Shown here in pieces: positions 43,373 through 56,283 of a stretch of 64,000 bases of DNA; within the stretch, counting starts at the first letter, position 1; each line of letters opens with the position of its first letter. The notes beneath the pieces are model-generated. The model had not been told where the DNA came from. It ran no database searches and saw nothing but the letters and a program-made list of their open reading frames with translations. The stretch lies in the NCBI GenBank assembly GCA_021234155.1, contig JAJEKV010000006.1:372001-436000 (forward strand). The letters run 5' to 3'. The DNA comes from Isoetes taiwanensis. Taxonomy: Eukaryota > Streptophyta > Lycopodiopsida > Isoetales > Isoetaceae. The position numbers were made by a program, and so were the translations under genes.

Positions 43373-44112
43373 ATGAGCAACGTACCGCCTCAACCAGATA
43401 GCCCAGGTTAGCCAATTACTGATACGCTTAAATACAATTACTTATTCCGTTTATCAATTAGCATTTCCTCTATTTCTTAATCTCGGCAAACTTCTTCTTA
43501 CAGGCAAAAAAACTCCTCCAGTTGTCTTAGAGATCGGTGCCAAAAAACAGCTTGCAGCCTCAATCACAGACTCCGAATTTCATATGGCTGACGTCAATCC
43601 CATCGGTAAGCACAAAAATGATACAAACGACTCTTCAATACTCCAATTCTTAGTAGCAAAAAACTGCAGGCAACAAGTCCGATGAACATGAAGAGGAAGA
43701 TCCAAAAAAAGGTATTTACAGATTCCATGTTCGCTACTATTTAAGAGATTGTTGCATGTAATATTAATTAGTTGAACTTAAAACAGAATCTCCATCCTCT
43801 CACAGCAAGGTTTCAATTATGGCAGAATTGCCAGACTTTGAGAAATTGCCATTTGAAACGGCCACAACGCCTATCCAGCTTGCGCGTCTCAGAGCTTCCG
43901 GTCTAGCCAATGAATTGGGGTACGTTTTTTTTGAGCTGGCTGAAATTTTTGAAGATTCTCGAACCCAAACTAGTGGCATAGCCACGGAAGTAGGATGTAG
44001 CCTTATCAGTTTGATTCGTGCCGCTAAAAGTCTAAAGAAACTGCAAAAATGTCTGAAGCTCATGGATGTTAATACCGCAGTAAATGAAGCATGCAAAAGA
44101 CGAAAGCTTTAA
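43373..44112 (+). CDS. Four-exon gene, unknown function, in the Helitron region
   Basis: Exons 43373-43406, 43504-43605, 43670-43711 and 43787-44112 join with constant phase 1 and GT-AG borders to give 167 codons and a TAA. The N-terminal third is polar and probably disordered (MSNVPPQPDSPGKKTPPVVL, then acidic DEHEEEDPKK). The C-terminal part is helical (TPIQLARLRASGLANELGYV, RAAKSLKKLQKCLKLMDVNT) and ends in a basic CKRRKL, a likely nuclear signal. I do not recognise a family. Its place between the RPA-like gene and RepHel, same strand, suggests an accessory gene of the Helitron. The intact frame across four exons argues for recent function. Being the plus-strand half of an otherwise decayed region makes it notable. 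Confidence 0.6.
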
Positions 44113-44458
44113 AAAGCCTGCATTTCTCTGTTAGATTTTAGCTTGACTATGTACACACTGTATAGTTTCCATGATGTAATAGTACTTTAGTACTTTGATG
44201 AATATAATAGTATTTTAGCACTTTGATGTAATTTGAATAGATGTAGGCTATATCAGCATATGAGTTTTTTAAATCTCCATCGTGAGAAATTTTTCATGCG
44301 GTCTCATGAATCTAACTAATACTCATGTAGAAAACCATTGGAACATAACGTAGGGGCTAATCAAACCGACATTAACAAACTATTCTTTTACTTGAATAAA
44401 CTAAAAGGCTATGAGTCGCAGTTTAATTTCCTTTTTACCCATTACATATGTTTATTCA

Positions 44459-46105
44459 ATGAAAACTGATAGGCCTCTGTCCATAACTGGACGACGTCAA
44501 TACATGCGAGAATATCGAAAAAGCCATGCTTTGTCTCAACCTGGAGCAAATGACAAGTGCGTCGATCTATATCACTAGAAAGTCAAATTGATATACGCAC
44601 TAACAATCTACAATCTATTTTTTCTTTACATCCATAACAGTAATAACATGGACGCTGCACCAATGTATGACGTTTCTACATCAAATAAAAAAAGAGGCCG
44701 CCCCAGGTATTTATTTAATTTCTGCATCTATTATCAATTCATTGCTTCAACATTTACGTATGAAAGGACCAAAATATTTGCATCTGACTAACAGAGCTTG
44801 CGAGAAAAAGGCAAATGATTCAGGAAAAAAGATAGGTCGCCCTAGGTATTTTGGAACATAAATCCATATACATCAGTATAGGTTATAAGTTCTAAACATT
44901 AGCCATACACTAATTCAAAAATTCTATGCAGAAAGCGCAGTGTTCCTTTGCCTAACTGCGATAAGGCGACCAAGACAACAAAAAACAAACGACCCAGGTT
45001 ACTGTACCATTTTCCATATCTACTATCATCCATTCACTAAATAACAACCTATTATAAACAGGAAAAATACTGAAGCCTCAATTCACCAAAGCCAAAGTGA
45101 ATTTCCTACCACCAAACGGAAGAGGGGACGCCCAAGGTATATAACTAAAACCATTATGATTACTTCATAGTTGAAAATGAGAGGCATTTACCGTTCATTA
45201 CTTTCATGCAGTAAAAACAATAACTATACAAACACCGATACTCAATCTGACATCAATGTATGCAAACGAAAACGAGGCCGTCCTAGGTATTTACATACCT
45301 CACCGTCTATATTTCCACAAAAGTTATGATATAATTTAGGAGCCCCTCATAGGAAAAGCGATCCACTGCATTAATCCGGAAGACAATCAAACTCGCCGTA
45401 CATTGTGTGATCAATAACCAAAACAAACCTCCAGTGTGCATTTCAGCGTACTAAAGCGAATTGATAGATTTTAACATTTATGTAAGATACCTCTAATCCT
45501 TAGATAATTTTTAGCGACTAATTTATTCTTTCAACATTTATAGAATAGATATCTAACAAATGTTATATTTATTTTTTACAGCAACGATTATACAAATCTA
45601 ATCGATCAAACCCAGCAAGAAACAACGAACAAAAGGCGACGGACAAATTCCAAGTATGTCATAGCAATTTTTTTATTTGCATTGATCTATAACAACATAG
45701 CTAATACCCGTGTTGCGCTTTCCATTATCTCTTTCAATAATTTTGTCTTTATGTTCATTGATAGGACACGAATAGAACCCACGAATACTGAAGTAGATGA
45801 AATGCCAAATTCATCCACTAGCCATACTATGCCTTCATCTAGCGACCTTACAGTTGCTATAGCTATAGATTCTTCCAATCCTACAGCAGCATCCGAACAT
45901 TGGCTAAAACAAATCAAGGCTATGAATGGAATCCTTAGACCACCAGACCATGAATTGCTAAAATGGAGCAAACAGTGTGATATATGTCACATTGAATTGC
46001 TAAACACTGAACGATCTACTTTCTGCTGTAACAATGGTCATAGATTACTTCCACCACTCCAAACACTTCCTAGTGGACTAAAAGAGTTATATGACATACG
46101 GTTTA
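44459..46105 (+). CDS. Helitron RepHel N-terminus with AT-hook exon array (5' part)
   Basis: Exons at 44459-44556, 44641-44706, 44795-44845, 44932-44997, 45062-45136, 45212-45286, 45582-45653 and from 45765 all join in phase 2. The first encodes GRRQYMREYRKSHA, typical of Helitron N-termini. The next five are 51-75 bases long and each ends in a basic hook: KKRGRPR, KKIGRPR, NKRPR, KRKRGRPR, KRKRGRPR. The seventh carries NKRRRTNS. AT-hooks bind the minor groove of AT-rich DNA. The last exon has the zinc-finger signature CDICHIELLNTERSTFCC and LLPPLQTLPSGLKELYDI found at the start of Helitron Rep-helicases. The frame is lost near 46105. So the 5' part looks intact but the whole protein is not made. 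Confidence 0.65.
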
Positions 46106-49100
46106 AGCTAGAAACTTCATTATTGATAACAACCTCTTTTGCTTCCACCGCGCGGTGTCAAGAGGAGACTTCATAAAATCTAAAATGCCATCATCGTTAG
46201 CCATCGCTGGGATGACGTATCATCGTCTTCTATCTGTGAGGGCAGAACCTACTAGCGGAAAACATTGGTATATATGGCCGATGGTAGGCGATATGATATA
46301 AACTCTTGAAAAGCAAATCGGTGGTTGGATTATTGAAGTAGCTACCATATTACAATCCACAAACCCGCTAACCGAAACTCAAAGCGGTTAAACAAACATA
46401 CGCTGCCACATTGACACTTTCGGTGACCTCCAACATCCGGATGAAGTTCGCTATTATGCATGCAATGACACTACCACAATAACCCCAAGAGCGCATTGCG
46501 GATGCAAGTTAACCATCCTCCAATTTTTTATAGAGTATTCTTGATCTTGAGATCTGAACCTCTTCAATATCCCCTCCCTCTCTATCCCGCACATGGCATT
46601 AGGATGGCATCAAAAACTGACTACAAATGTCTCAAATCGGTATCGAACAAGATTATTGCATGAACCTGGATTTCTTGCAACTTGAGTGGAATTTATCGCG
46701 ATGAATATCCTAGTGGATATGTATTCAAGAGTTGAGAGCATATAACTACATACCATAGCGAAGAGTTTATGACGAAATACCACACAACATGAAGAAGATT
46801 TCATCGGCGGCGAAGGCGAAGATGATGATGGGGATATTGCGAGCCTCATTTCGGATGTAGCGATGGTCTTGGCCGTCTGAGATAACTGATAAACTTTGCA
46901 TTAGCAAGAGCAAAAGAAGACCAACCCTATTCATAACAATGACAACAAAATCCTAGTTGGCGGAAATCAAATGCAAATTGCAATCTGGTGAAATGCATCG
47001 GTACATTCCATGATTGTTATTAAGGTGCGTAATCCGCGAAAGTCCAATACAAAAGACATCATCAGGAAGTATCCACAGGCCCTATATCCTACATGATGCA
47101 TGTGATTGTGAGTTCCAAAGCGTGGATTGCCACAGCACATATAAATTAAATAAAACCCAATATGATTCCAATCTCTATGATCGATCACCGCTATCCTTGG
47201 AATTACCAACCAGATCCAACACTCGGGCCGGATTGGTCGAGAAATATATGATTCATAGACACTCATCAAGATACCTCAAGGATAATGGCAAATGTTGCTA
47301 TAATATCCAAAACCCTCAATCCACAACATACATTGATAGGGCTACACACAATATAGAAGGCGGACGAGCCGATGTTAACGTTGTACCATATATTCCATTT
47401 CTATTAAGAGAAATGGATTTATATATATCGCGGACATTGCCTCAACGGTACATATATTAGCATATCTTTATGGATATATCTATAAAGGATTTGACCACCC
47501 GGCTTACGGTTTCATATCCAATGCTACTCCACAACAACCCGAGTCCCCAACCCGCGATCGGACCTTCCACCACTTTCGATGAAAATACTACCCACGAGAC
47601 TAAAACCAACCAAAACGAAATCCCAAGACTACATTTACTTGGCTACCTATCATCTATGGAGGCTATGGAGGTATGTCATATCATATAACTTGAGAAAAAC
47701 ACCCATCACGTGAAGTGCCTCCCTCTTCATCTAGAAGGATAATAAAATGAACAGCAGCTTACCAAAAGAACATCAACTACCATTGGACTTTCCACACTAG
47801 GCAGATACTTCCTTAGACTCTTGATCCCATATTTGATTCCATGACTTATATACACTACAGCGAGGGTGTACGTTCCTTGGGTAATATAAACCGGACACCT
47901 TATCCCGTCCCTCCTGGACTACCTTGAACAACCATCTTCAAACACTACACAAAACATGGTGCATAAGCGAGTAGAGGAGGCTGGTTTAGCGGAGATCGCT
48001 GCTACTCCCCAAAAATCGGGAGAACCATTCTACCTAAGAACAATACTACTCCATAAACACCGTTGGATTCATGGAGCGACTTGAAAATCCATGAAGGCCA
48101 TCGGCTAGCCACCGCGTGCAAGAAGCAGCACAAGCAATGGGGTGATTGCAGGCAAGCCGAATCTATTAAAGTAATGGAGGAAGCCATATCTTGCTTTCAT
48201 ACCATCACAACTCGGATTCATATTTTCTTTATACTTGATAATGCTCCAACACTCGAGCTTTTGGAACATCTTCCAAAAACCACGGCCAGTAGGCTTTCTA
48301 GATCAATACCATGGAGACAAACCCATTCTGTCCAAGTGAAACGCTTCCTTGTGCTGCCATCTTAGTCCAACATGGAACAAATGTCCAAGCATTTGGATTT
48401 TATCTCTGTTGAAATTATCTAAAGAGGTCCCGAAATGAGCTTTGCAAAATTTCGACTACCAACAATCTGTATCAAATCCTCTACTATGTACAAGCGGCAT
48501 GAATGCAAATCGAGGATATCTATCTACACACATATCGCCAAACTCGCGGAGCAATGAACAACCACCAATTTTTATTTATGGAAGCCCGTGCCAGGAAAAA
48601 CCTACCTTCTTAATCTTGATCTCCCTCTATATCACGAGGGAAGCGACAAATAGTTTTACCATGTGCAACAACGGCCTTGCATCTCTACTATATCACGGTG
48701 GTAGAGCGCATTCCCTATTCAAATACATTATTGACAATAACATGGGGTATACATTCACTACTTGATCCACACTCCGCGAGGGAAACAGCCTTAATCAACC
48801 AAGCAGGCGCTATTATATGGGATGAATTCCCCATGGCAAATAAAGATCATAGAAGCGATAGATATATTATTACAAAAATCACAAATATAAGCTTACCATT
48901 GGGAGAAAACTATTCATAGCGGCGAGGAGACTTGGACAAAATTAAGCTCCTATCGTCAAAGAAGCGACCAACGGCAACAATTAATGCTTCCATTAGATCA
49001 TCACATCACGTGGCATCACTTCAAAGTCCTACAACTCAAGCGAACCGGTAAAAATCACGGAGACAACGATATATACACTTTGTTGTTGGCGCCATAGGCT

Positions 49101-49330
49101 GAGGAGACCTACTCACTAACATTCCATTAACAACATTCAAAACAACCACCAACCTCGAAGATCTTTGTGGACTTCTTATATAGCACACATTCACCAGGAC
49201 ACCCGAAATGTGAAAAAGAGCATTCTTATCACCAAAACATTACCGGTTGATGTATTCAACGAAATTAGCAATCTTGGAAATGCTTCGGGAACACCTAAAA
49301 GTATGTTTCGATTAATGAGCGGACTTCTGA
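46106..49330 (+). pseudogene. Helitron RepHel catalytic part (Rep and PIF1-like helicase), decayed
   Basis: Recognisable pieces follow the Helitron order in changing frames. FIKSKMPSSLAIAGMTYHRL lies near 46170 and YMIHRHSSRYLKDNGKC near 47250. ADVNVVPYIPFLLREMDLYI near 47370 is followed by IAYLYGYIYKGFDHP near 47455, which matches the twin-tyrosine YxxxYxxKG region of the Rep domain. A P-loop relic, FIYGSPCQEKPT, stands near 48565 (GGTGKT expected), GLASLLYHGGRAHSLFK near 48672 and the Walker B AIIWDEFPMANKDH near 48806. The HUH histidines could not be located with confidence. Stops and shifts recur every few hundred bases. No terminal hairpin or CTRR end could be fixed, though it should lie beyond 49330. 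Confidence 0.65.
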
Positions 49331-52300
49331 GAAAATGATCAAACCATAGAAGATCGTCAATGGCCACAAGCGACTTCCTTAATGGTTATAGACATCGGTA
49401 AATCCTAGCTTACATCTTCAACTCTCAAACCCTAATCACGATTTGCCACATTACAAAAGCATGCGACAAAGAAGAGGACTGCGTAAAAATGCGGAGTCAT
49501 GATACATTCAACACACAGCAGTTAAGTAGCGGTTAAACTGCCTGGGAGAACCACAACTGCGGGGAAACATCCATCCCATTTCACCGAGATTAGGCTTCTT
49601 CTGGCAGATAAGTAATGCAGACCTTCGTCATAGGCGTCGGCTTCCCTTCGTCCGGCATATTCAACAACATTCAGGTTGCTTAGGGCTAACTCTTGACAAA
49701 ATAGTCCTCGACTTACGAGCGAGAAGTTTTTGCACCGCGGTAGCCATACCACGGCACTCGCAGAGTTGAAGAGACGGCGTATTGATTCTTAACAGCGTAA
49801 CAAAACAAACACCACAGCGAATGTAGATACGCAAAGAGCTGCTACCATGACTAAAGATGCGCTTAAAAAAAAAATCCCATTCCATTCCATTTCGCGATGT
49901 AGGCCAATTACCAACCCTCTGAGCCAGTATTCCTTCTACCGCGAAATATGTCGCGGATACCTCTGGGTTCAACTCGAGGAACACCGGCTTGACTTTCGCG
50001 GCATAAGTCTGTTATAATATAAGGGAAATCACACTAAAGGCCAAACTCAAAATTTCAAAGAAGAACCAACAAAATATTACACGTGGAGTTTAGGCATGCA
50101 CCACATATCACATCTAGAGTGCCAAATGCCCTATTCCGGACTTTTGGCACCCATATATTACAGACGGAGGGATCTTCCACTGTCTCGGCTTTCCGTGACC
50201 CATTATACTTTCATTGCAATTAAATGAGGGGAGCCCTAAAATTTGTTCTTGCAATCGTGAGAACTACGGAAAAATGCGATGCGCAAATCCGTTGCAAAAT
50301 GCGATGCGCAAAATCCGTTGCGTAATGATGCGAAATCGTCGCGAGAATCGTGAAAGGCGGATCAAGCCCGGAAGAAAACCATCGAGGAAGCGTCCGGGGA
50401 AGCGATCCAAAGCTTTTCAATCTTGTCGGATTTGGGTTAATATGGATGGGGCTTTTGCCATACACATGATCGGGGAAACCATTAGGTCTAGATTATAGTA
50501 GAAATAAAGCGATTTTCATGAAGAAATAAGCCGATTTTCATGAAGAATAGCATCTTGGAACTATGATTTCTATCGGTTGGGGTAATATGGATGGGGCTTT
50601 TTGCCATACACACGTAATGCGGGAAGCCATTCGATTAGATTGTAGAGAAATAAAGCCCGATTTTCATGAAGAATAGCGAGAATCGAGGAAGGAAAAAGCG
50701 ATCCTGAGAAAGCAAATTCATCGAGGGTTCAATACGTCACAGATTTTTCGCCGAAACTATGCGGCGGTCGACATGGAAGACTTTTTGAATAATTTAGGCA
50801 CGATAGTGTGTGATATCAGTAATTGATGGCAGAATGTTATTTGGGGCTAAACACCTGCCTAAACTTGCCACGTATTTAATTGAGTTTAGCCGTAGTGTGA
50901 TTTCGGCCTAAGATAGAGGGCTGCCTAACACTGATAATTGGGGCCATCTAGGCCTTTTAAATTGCCACGTGGCACAATGGACGGCTGTGATGGCTTGGTT
51001 AAAATTTTCTTTCTCCGACATACTTCCCGAGGTGCTGATTCTGTTGTTGAGCGCCAAGCTTCTTGCAGCAGAAATTTGTGGCATACCTCTTGGCCGTTTC
51101 TCGCAGACGGCCATGGCCGTGCTTCATGGAGCTTTTGCACAAATTTGAGGCTGTCTGGCGTCGTGCAGGTACCAGACATTAGGCCGAAGGGAGAGATGTA
51201 ACTGCAGGTTTGTGTTTTGGGTTCTATTTATTGCCTGGTAGTTGAACCAGCTTGCCGGGCAGCAGTGGATGGAGCCGGGCAGCAGACCATAGTTGTAGAT
51301 GTGGAGTTTTGGATGGTCGAACCTAATTATGTGTTTTAGATTTGGATTTTGCAGCTGAATTAATCTTGCTAAGTTAGATTCTTTCAAGCAATGTTTTGTT
51401 TAATACTTGGCAGAACTGGCCAGGTGCCGTTCACCTCTATTTTGCTCCGACTAGCAGAGATTTGGGTGGAACTTAGATACATAGCCCTTCTATCACTCCG
51501 TTTTTTGTAGCTTGCGAAATTAAAAGCTTCCGAAAATGGCTCCCAGAAGTGCCAAGTTTTCCATATAAGGCTTCCTGTGGTCCGCCAGTACGGCCAAGAT
51601 CTGGACGAGCATGTCAACAGGTTGATTTCTTGCTTTGACCAGTTTAGGTTACTTGCATTTCGGTTTTCCAGCAGTTTGTTTGGGCCCTTCACGAATTTCA
51701 TTTTTTTGCCTTTGCTGATTTAAAGTCATGTATGTCTTCTGCCTCCGCTACAAATGATTGACAGTATAGGACAAAGGTCTTAACGTTTTGTAATGGAAGG
51801 ATATCAAATTTAGATTAAACATCAAAGAATAAAGGTAAGCATCATGTTGCCTTATATTTTTTGCTATGAAATAGCTTGAAGGTACAAATTTTACCAGCTG
51901 TTTGGTAAATCATCCTTTACCAAATGGTGCAGAATTGAGCTTATGAACTGGCCGACCGTGGGGAAGCCGGTGTGCACCTGGTACATGTAAAGCAAGAAGT
52001 TTTCCTTTTTCTTTTCTTAATTTCTATTGTGATGCTTATAAGGATTTTGTTAAATCCGATGCCTCACAGCAGTAGCAATTTAACATTTAAGCGAAACTGT
52101 ATGATGTGACTTAATAAAGTCATGTATGTTGCAAGGTTGAGGAAATGAACCCTGTGTAAATGCATTGAATGGAATCATGCATTAGGCTGCAAAGTTTAGG
52201 GTTGTTCTAGTCTTACTTATGGTGTTGTTCATGCCTTTTAGAACCGTGTTTTTTGGTGCAATACACAACAATTTGAGAATTTGCACAGGCATCTGTAGCC

Positions 52301-52421
52301 GAATCCATAATCAGGATGTGCATTATCAATAAAATGGTGCGATCTCATCTTTCTTCAGTAATTCAAGCTTCCAAAGCGAGCCTAACGACTCCAGTAACAT
52401 GCCAAAGGAATAAAGAGATAT
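49331..52421. other. Mixed region after the Helitron, no certain gene
   Basis: Two overlapping minus-strand frames (49984-49661 and 49752-49522) include MATAVQKLLARKSRTILSRV, a possible mitochondrial presequence, but no recognisable domain follows. Near 50425-50690 a block with TTAATATGGATGGGGCTTTT and CGATTTTCATGAAGAATAGC is duplicated with a period of about 150 bases. From about 50800 to 52400 the sequence is AT-rich with no supported exons. It may include the 5' part of the dioxygenase relic that follows. Confidence 0.3.
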
Positions 52422-53735
52422 GTGTGCTGGATATGGCATCATTTTAGAGTGGGCAGCCTCAGAAAATCCAAGATTTTGTGGAGCAGCTTAGGTGGGAATG
52501 CCATAACGTGGGACTATTTTATGTCAAAAGCCATGGCGTATCAGAGGACCTATGTGATTCTGTGCTTGACCTTACAAAACGTAAGAGTTTGCACAGACAT
52601 TCCCCACATTTAAGGGGTTTCATGTAGCTTGGTGTGGAAAACACAGCTGGCCTTACAGATCACAGAGATCACAGGGAACAGATTGAATTTGGTCCTGAAG
52701 AAGAAGAGAAATTTGAGATTGTAGGTGAATTTTTTCTATATGATATGAGGAATTGCGGGCATATCTTTTTAACCATTTTCTTCTCATGCAGATGGGAAAA
52801 GGAACCATTTCTTATATCCTCTGTATAAACGTCTTCAAGGACCTAATTAGTGGCCCCCCCCCACAAGCATTCTACCTAATTTTAGACCTACAATAGAAGA
52901 GTTTATGAAGAGAATGAGCAAGTTTTCTATGCATCTCATGTCTGCACTTGCACTTTCTTTAGGTCTTAGAAGAAATTACTTCCTTTCAACATTTGGTCAT
53001 AGGCCTTTCTATCAAATGAAGGTCTGTAATCAGCGCATTCTATATTTCAATTTCTTGAATGTCATTTTTTTCTAAAATAAGTATGCTGCAGATAACAAGA
53101 TATCCTCCATCAAGGCCAAAAGATAGAGATGAAGTGATGTATGGAGTTGGACCACACTCAGATACTAGATACTGGATATCTAAGTCTGCTACTACAGGAT
53201 AATGTTGGAGGACTACAGGTAAGAAGTTTAAATAGTAACAGGATTTAATGCCAGGACAAGATTTTCGCACCATTGTCTGCTTACATGTCTGATTTCAATT
53301 GAGACTAACTCAGGAAATGTCGTGAAGGCTAAGTTGGGAGATGGGAACTGGGTTGATGTCCAGCCAAAGAGAGGCACATTTGTTGTTAACCTTGGTGAAA
53401 TGCTTTCAATAGCAACTCAAGGATATTTCAGGGCAATCGTGCACAGGGTCATTACCTTCGCCCCATTTTTCTTCAACCCATCTTTAGACGCTGAAATTAA
53501 GCCAATAGATTGTAGTGCAGTTTATAAGGACTGAAGGATTTCTAGAGCCAAAGGTATGGCCAGAAGCTACTCATGGAGGACAGAACAAAATACTTCCAGT
53601 TTTCGGAAATAATACATTTAAGAGCTATGCAAGGAGTCATCCTGAGGTGGTCAAAAGATTTCATTCAGATATTATAGATGAAGATGGTACTACTATTTTT
53701 CTTAAGGATGAAGCAAGCCATAGTTATAGGTTATG
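52422..53735 (+). pseudogene. 2-oxoglutarate/Fe(II) dioxygenase pseudogene (isopenicillin N synthase-like family)
   Basis: Blocks in family order are QLRWECHNVGLFYVKSHGVS near 52480, RLQGPN*WPPP near 52835, FMKRMSKFSMHLMSALALSL near 52905, FYQMK near 53010, the iron-binding GVGPHSDTRYW near 53145, LLLQDNVGGLQ near 53190 and LGDGNWVDVQPKRGTFVVNL near 53335. IVHRV near 53438 carries the distal histidine, and NKILPVFGNNTFKSYARSHP near 53590 is the C-terminal helix region. Intron positions are still visible (GTCTG at 53022, GTAAG at 53219). Stops at 52445, 52625 and 52848, and frameshifts near 53165 and 53520, rule out function. The enzyme family is secure; the substrate is unknown. Confidence 0.75.
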
Positions 53736-54770
53736 ACTGAAACAAGTACAAGTAGCATCATTATAGGTTGATCGACTATGCATTTAATCTTGACTACGTG
53801 ATGCTTTCAAATAACTCAACAACTAGATGATCTAGTGGCAAACCACTTAATTCCTCGATTTGGAATTTTTAGAACCATGAACAACTACCTTGGGTTGTTT
53901 GAGAACTATAAACATCAATTCAATTCAATTCAATTCCTAAAGAATGGACGCAAATTTGATCATGATGGAAACCTTAAAGTCATGCATAAAACAGTCTTAG
54001 GTTCTTTGTGAATGCTTTAGAGAATAGAAGACTTATCGTGACTCTGTTATTAGTATTTTATGTGGTGTTGACAAAACATATAGGTGACGTTATTGTTGAG
54101 AAAAATGCACTTGACGTATGGTAAATGTCCATGTAGGTGACGTGATATGGATAAAGTTTATTGGCGAGAAAAATGCACTTGGCGTATCTTAAATGACCTC
54201 CTTTGATGTATTGGACTACTACTTAAATTTGCATCATGAGAATAACATAATTACCAGCATTAAATCCTACTCAACTAAATCTTCTACTGGCCTTAAAAAG
54301 CATCAACAATAAACAACCAACCACACACTCCAATGTTTTCACTCCCTTCTCACTCCAATGTTTTCACTATCTATCTATCTATCTATCTCATATGGTCTCC
54401 CTTACTACCTTTGCACAATCCCAATGGTGCTTGAATTTCATCAAAATAAATTTCATATAAAACATGTTGCAACCCCATGCTTGACATACAATAATTGTAG
54501 CTAGATTTCAACCCCATCATTGCCAAATATTACAACTTCATTGTCATCTGGCGAATCCCGTCCGGAACTAGCACGAAAACCTTACCACTTGTATTTGTGC
54601 TCGACAAAATTCATTAAAGATAGCGACAATCAGGACCCCCCCCTCCCCTCCCCCAAAACCAACCACTAAAGTGACCATTGATCATATTATATATTGTTTT
54701 TAATATCCTTAAGGTTACAACTTTCCTAAAAGCTTTAAAGGTGTTTAGAATGTCATAAAAAGTTCTAAGT
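53736..54770. other. Noncoding spacer
   Basis: AT-rich sequence with a short (CTAT)n tract near 54365 and a C-run near 54635. Two segments with GGTGACGT and AGAAAAATGCACTTG (about 54085-54185) are a short duplication. No gene is supported. Confidence 0.4.
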
Positions 54771-55340
54771 GTTCTAGAAAGTTTTAGAATGAGCTTTATT
54801 TTAGTCATCCTAGCGGGGATAAGCACCTCAACCTAAAATAGAAGTTGCCAAGAATAGTAAATTTTGAAAAGTTTCTAAAATAGTAACTTTTTGCTAGAAT
54901 CTAAGGTAATCTAAGGGAATGCCATAAAATCTAAGGGAATGTTCTAGAAAGTTCTAAAGTGAGCTTTGATTGGTAGCATGAATAAGCACCTCAACCTAAA
55001 ATAAAAGTTGCTAAGAATAGTATATTTTGAAAAGTTCCTAAAATAGTAACATTTTGCCGGAATCTAAGAAAATCTAATGGAACGTCATAAAATCTAAGGG
55101 ATTATTCTAGGAAGTTCTAGAATGAGCTTTGACTAGTCAACTCGTAAGGATTTCTTACAAAATCTAAGAGAATCTCATAAAATTTAAGAAAATTTAAGTC
55201 CTAGGATGAGCTTTGATCTAAAATAGAAGTTGCTATAAATAGTAACTCTTGAAAGTTCTCTAAAAATGGTAATTTTGGCTGGAATTCAAAGGAATCTCAT
55301 AGAATGTAAAGAAATCTAAGGGAGAGTCTTCATAAACTCT
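54771..55340. repeat. Degenerate tandem repeat, ~165-base period
   Basis: The order GTTCTAGAAAGTT...GAGCTTTGA...AAGCACCTCAACCTAAAATA...AGAATAGTA...AAATCTAAGG is found from about 54773 and from about 54940. A third, more diverged and shortened form runs from about 55105 to 55330. Copies differ by many substitutions, so the array is old. Confidence 0.7.
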
Positions 55341-55669
55341 TAGAAAACTAGAACATGCACAAACTGGAACATACACCATAGGATCGATTAAAAAACTTGT
55401 ATACATATATTTGTGGATGCACTCATTCAAGCCACATTACTTGAATATGCCTGGAGGGGGTACAAATAACCATCATATGATAACCTAGAAGTCAGGCTAT
55501 ATGGTATGGACGTTCTCCATCTAGGCTAAAAACCCAGACTATCATGGGTCCCATCTATCCCATGGGCAAGAGAACATTAAGAAAAGAGCAGGAAGGAGAA
55601 ATGTTCACAACGGCCTTGGCCGCCGCAATAAATTTTTTGTAGGTTTAATTTTGACTCATCCTTCCTATA

Positions 55670-55930
55670 TAATTGTATTGCAACCATAACAACCACATAA
55701 CAACCATTGACATTAACAACCAACACATAACTACCATTGACATTAACAACCAACACAACCATTGACATTAATTAACACAACCATTGGGTCCAACACAAAC
55801 CATTAACATCCAACATATAAAAATTAAACCCCCACATAACAACCATTGACATTAACAACCAATACACTTAACTACCATTGACATTAATTAACACAATCAT
55901 TGGGTCCAACACATTTAAATTAAAATCCTT
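55670..55930. repeat. Short tandem array of CATTGACATTAACAACCAAC units
   Basis: The unit ACCATTGACATTAACAACCA recurs near 55703, 55732, 55752 and 55842, with TTAATTAACACAACCATTGG variants between. It leads directly into the left arm of the inverted repeat at 55876. Confidence 0.7.
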
Positions 55931-56283
55931 AAGCCCCTTTGGTTTGGGTGCATATTCACAGTGACTCAGAGACAGCGAGAGGCGTTGGATAGGCATATTC
56001 ACCCCTTATTCCTTAATCTACAGATGCGTAAAAGTTCCTGGATTTTGTGGGGTAATACCAAGTACAAAATTTGCTATCTTGTATAACAAGATTAAGCAAA
56101 ATACTACTATAAGATTTCAAAGCCGAGGAATACTATATGGTGTTGATTTCATCGTTAAAATACAATTATGAAGTCACCATTTGCCTACGTCACTTAGATG
56201 TGAATATGCGCAAACCAAAGGGGTTTAAAGGGATTTTAATTTAAATGTGTTGGACCCAATGGTTGTGTTAATTAATGTCAATG
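55876..56283. mobile_element. Foldback/MITE-like element, 84-base inverted arms
   Basis: The left arm (55876-55960) and right arm (56199-56283) are reverse complements with a few mismatches, both containing CCAACACATTTAAATTAAAA and CCCCTTTGGTTTG. The central ~240 bases have no coding capacity. The inner motif CCCCTTTGGTTTGGGTGCAT resembles termini of small plant DNA transposons, so a MITE may have been inserted within a longer inverted unit. Confidence 0.7.
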
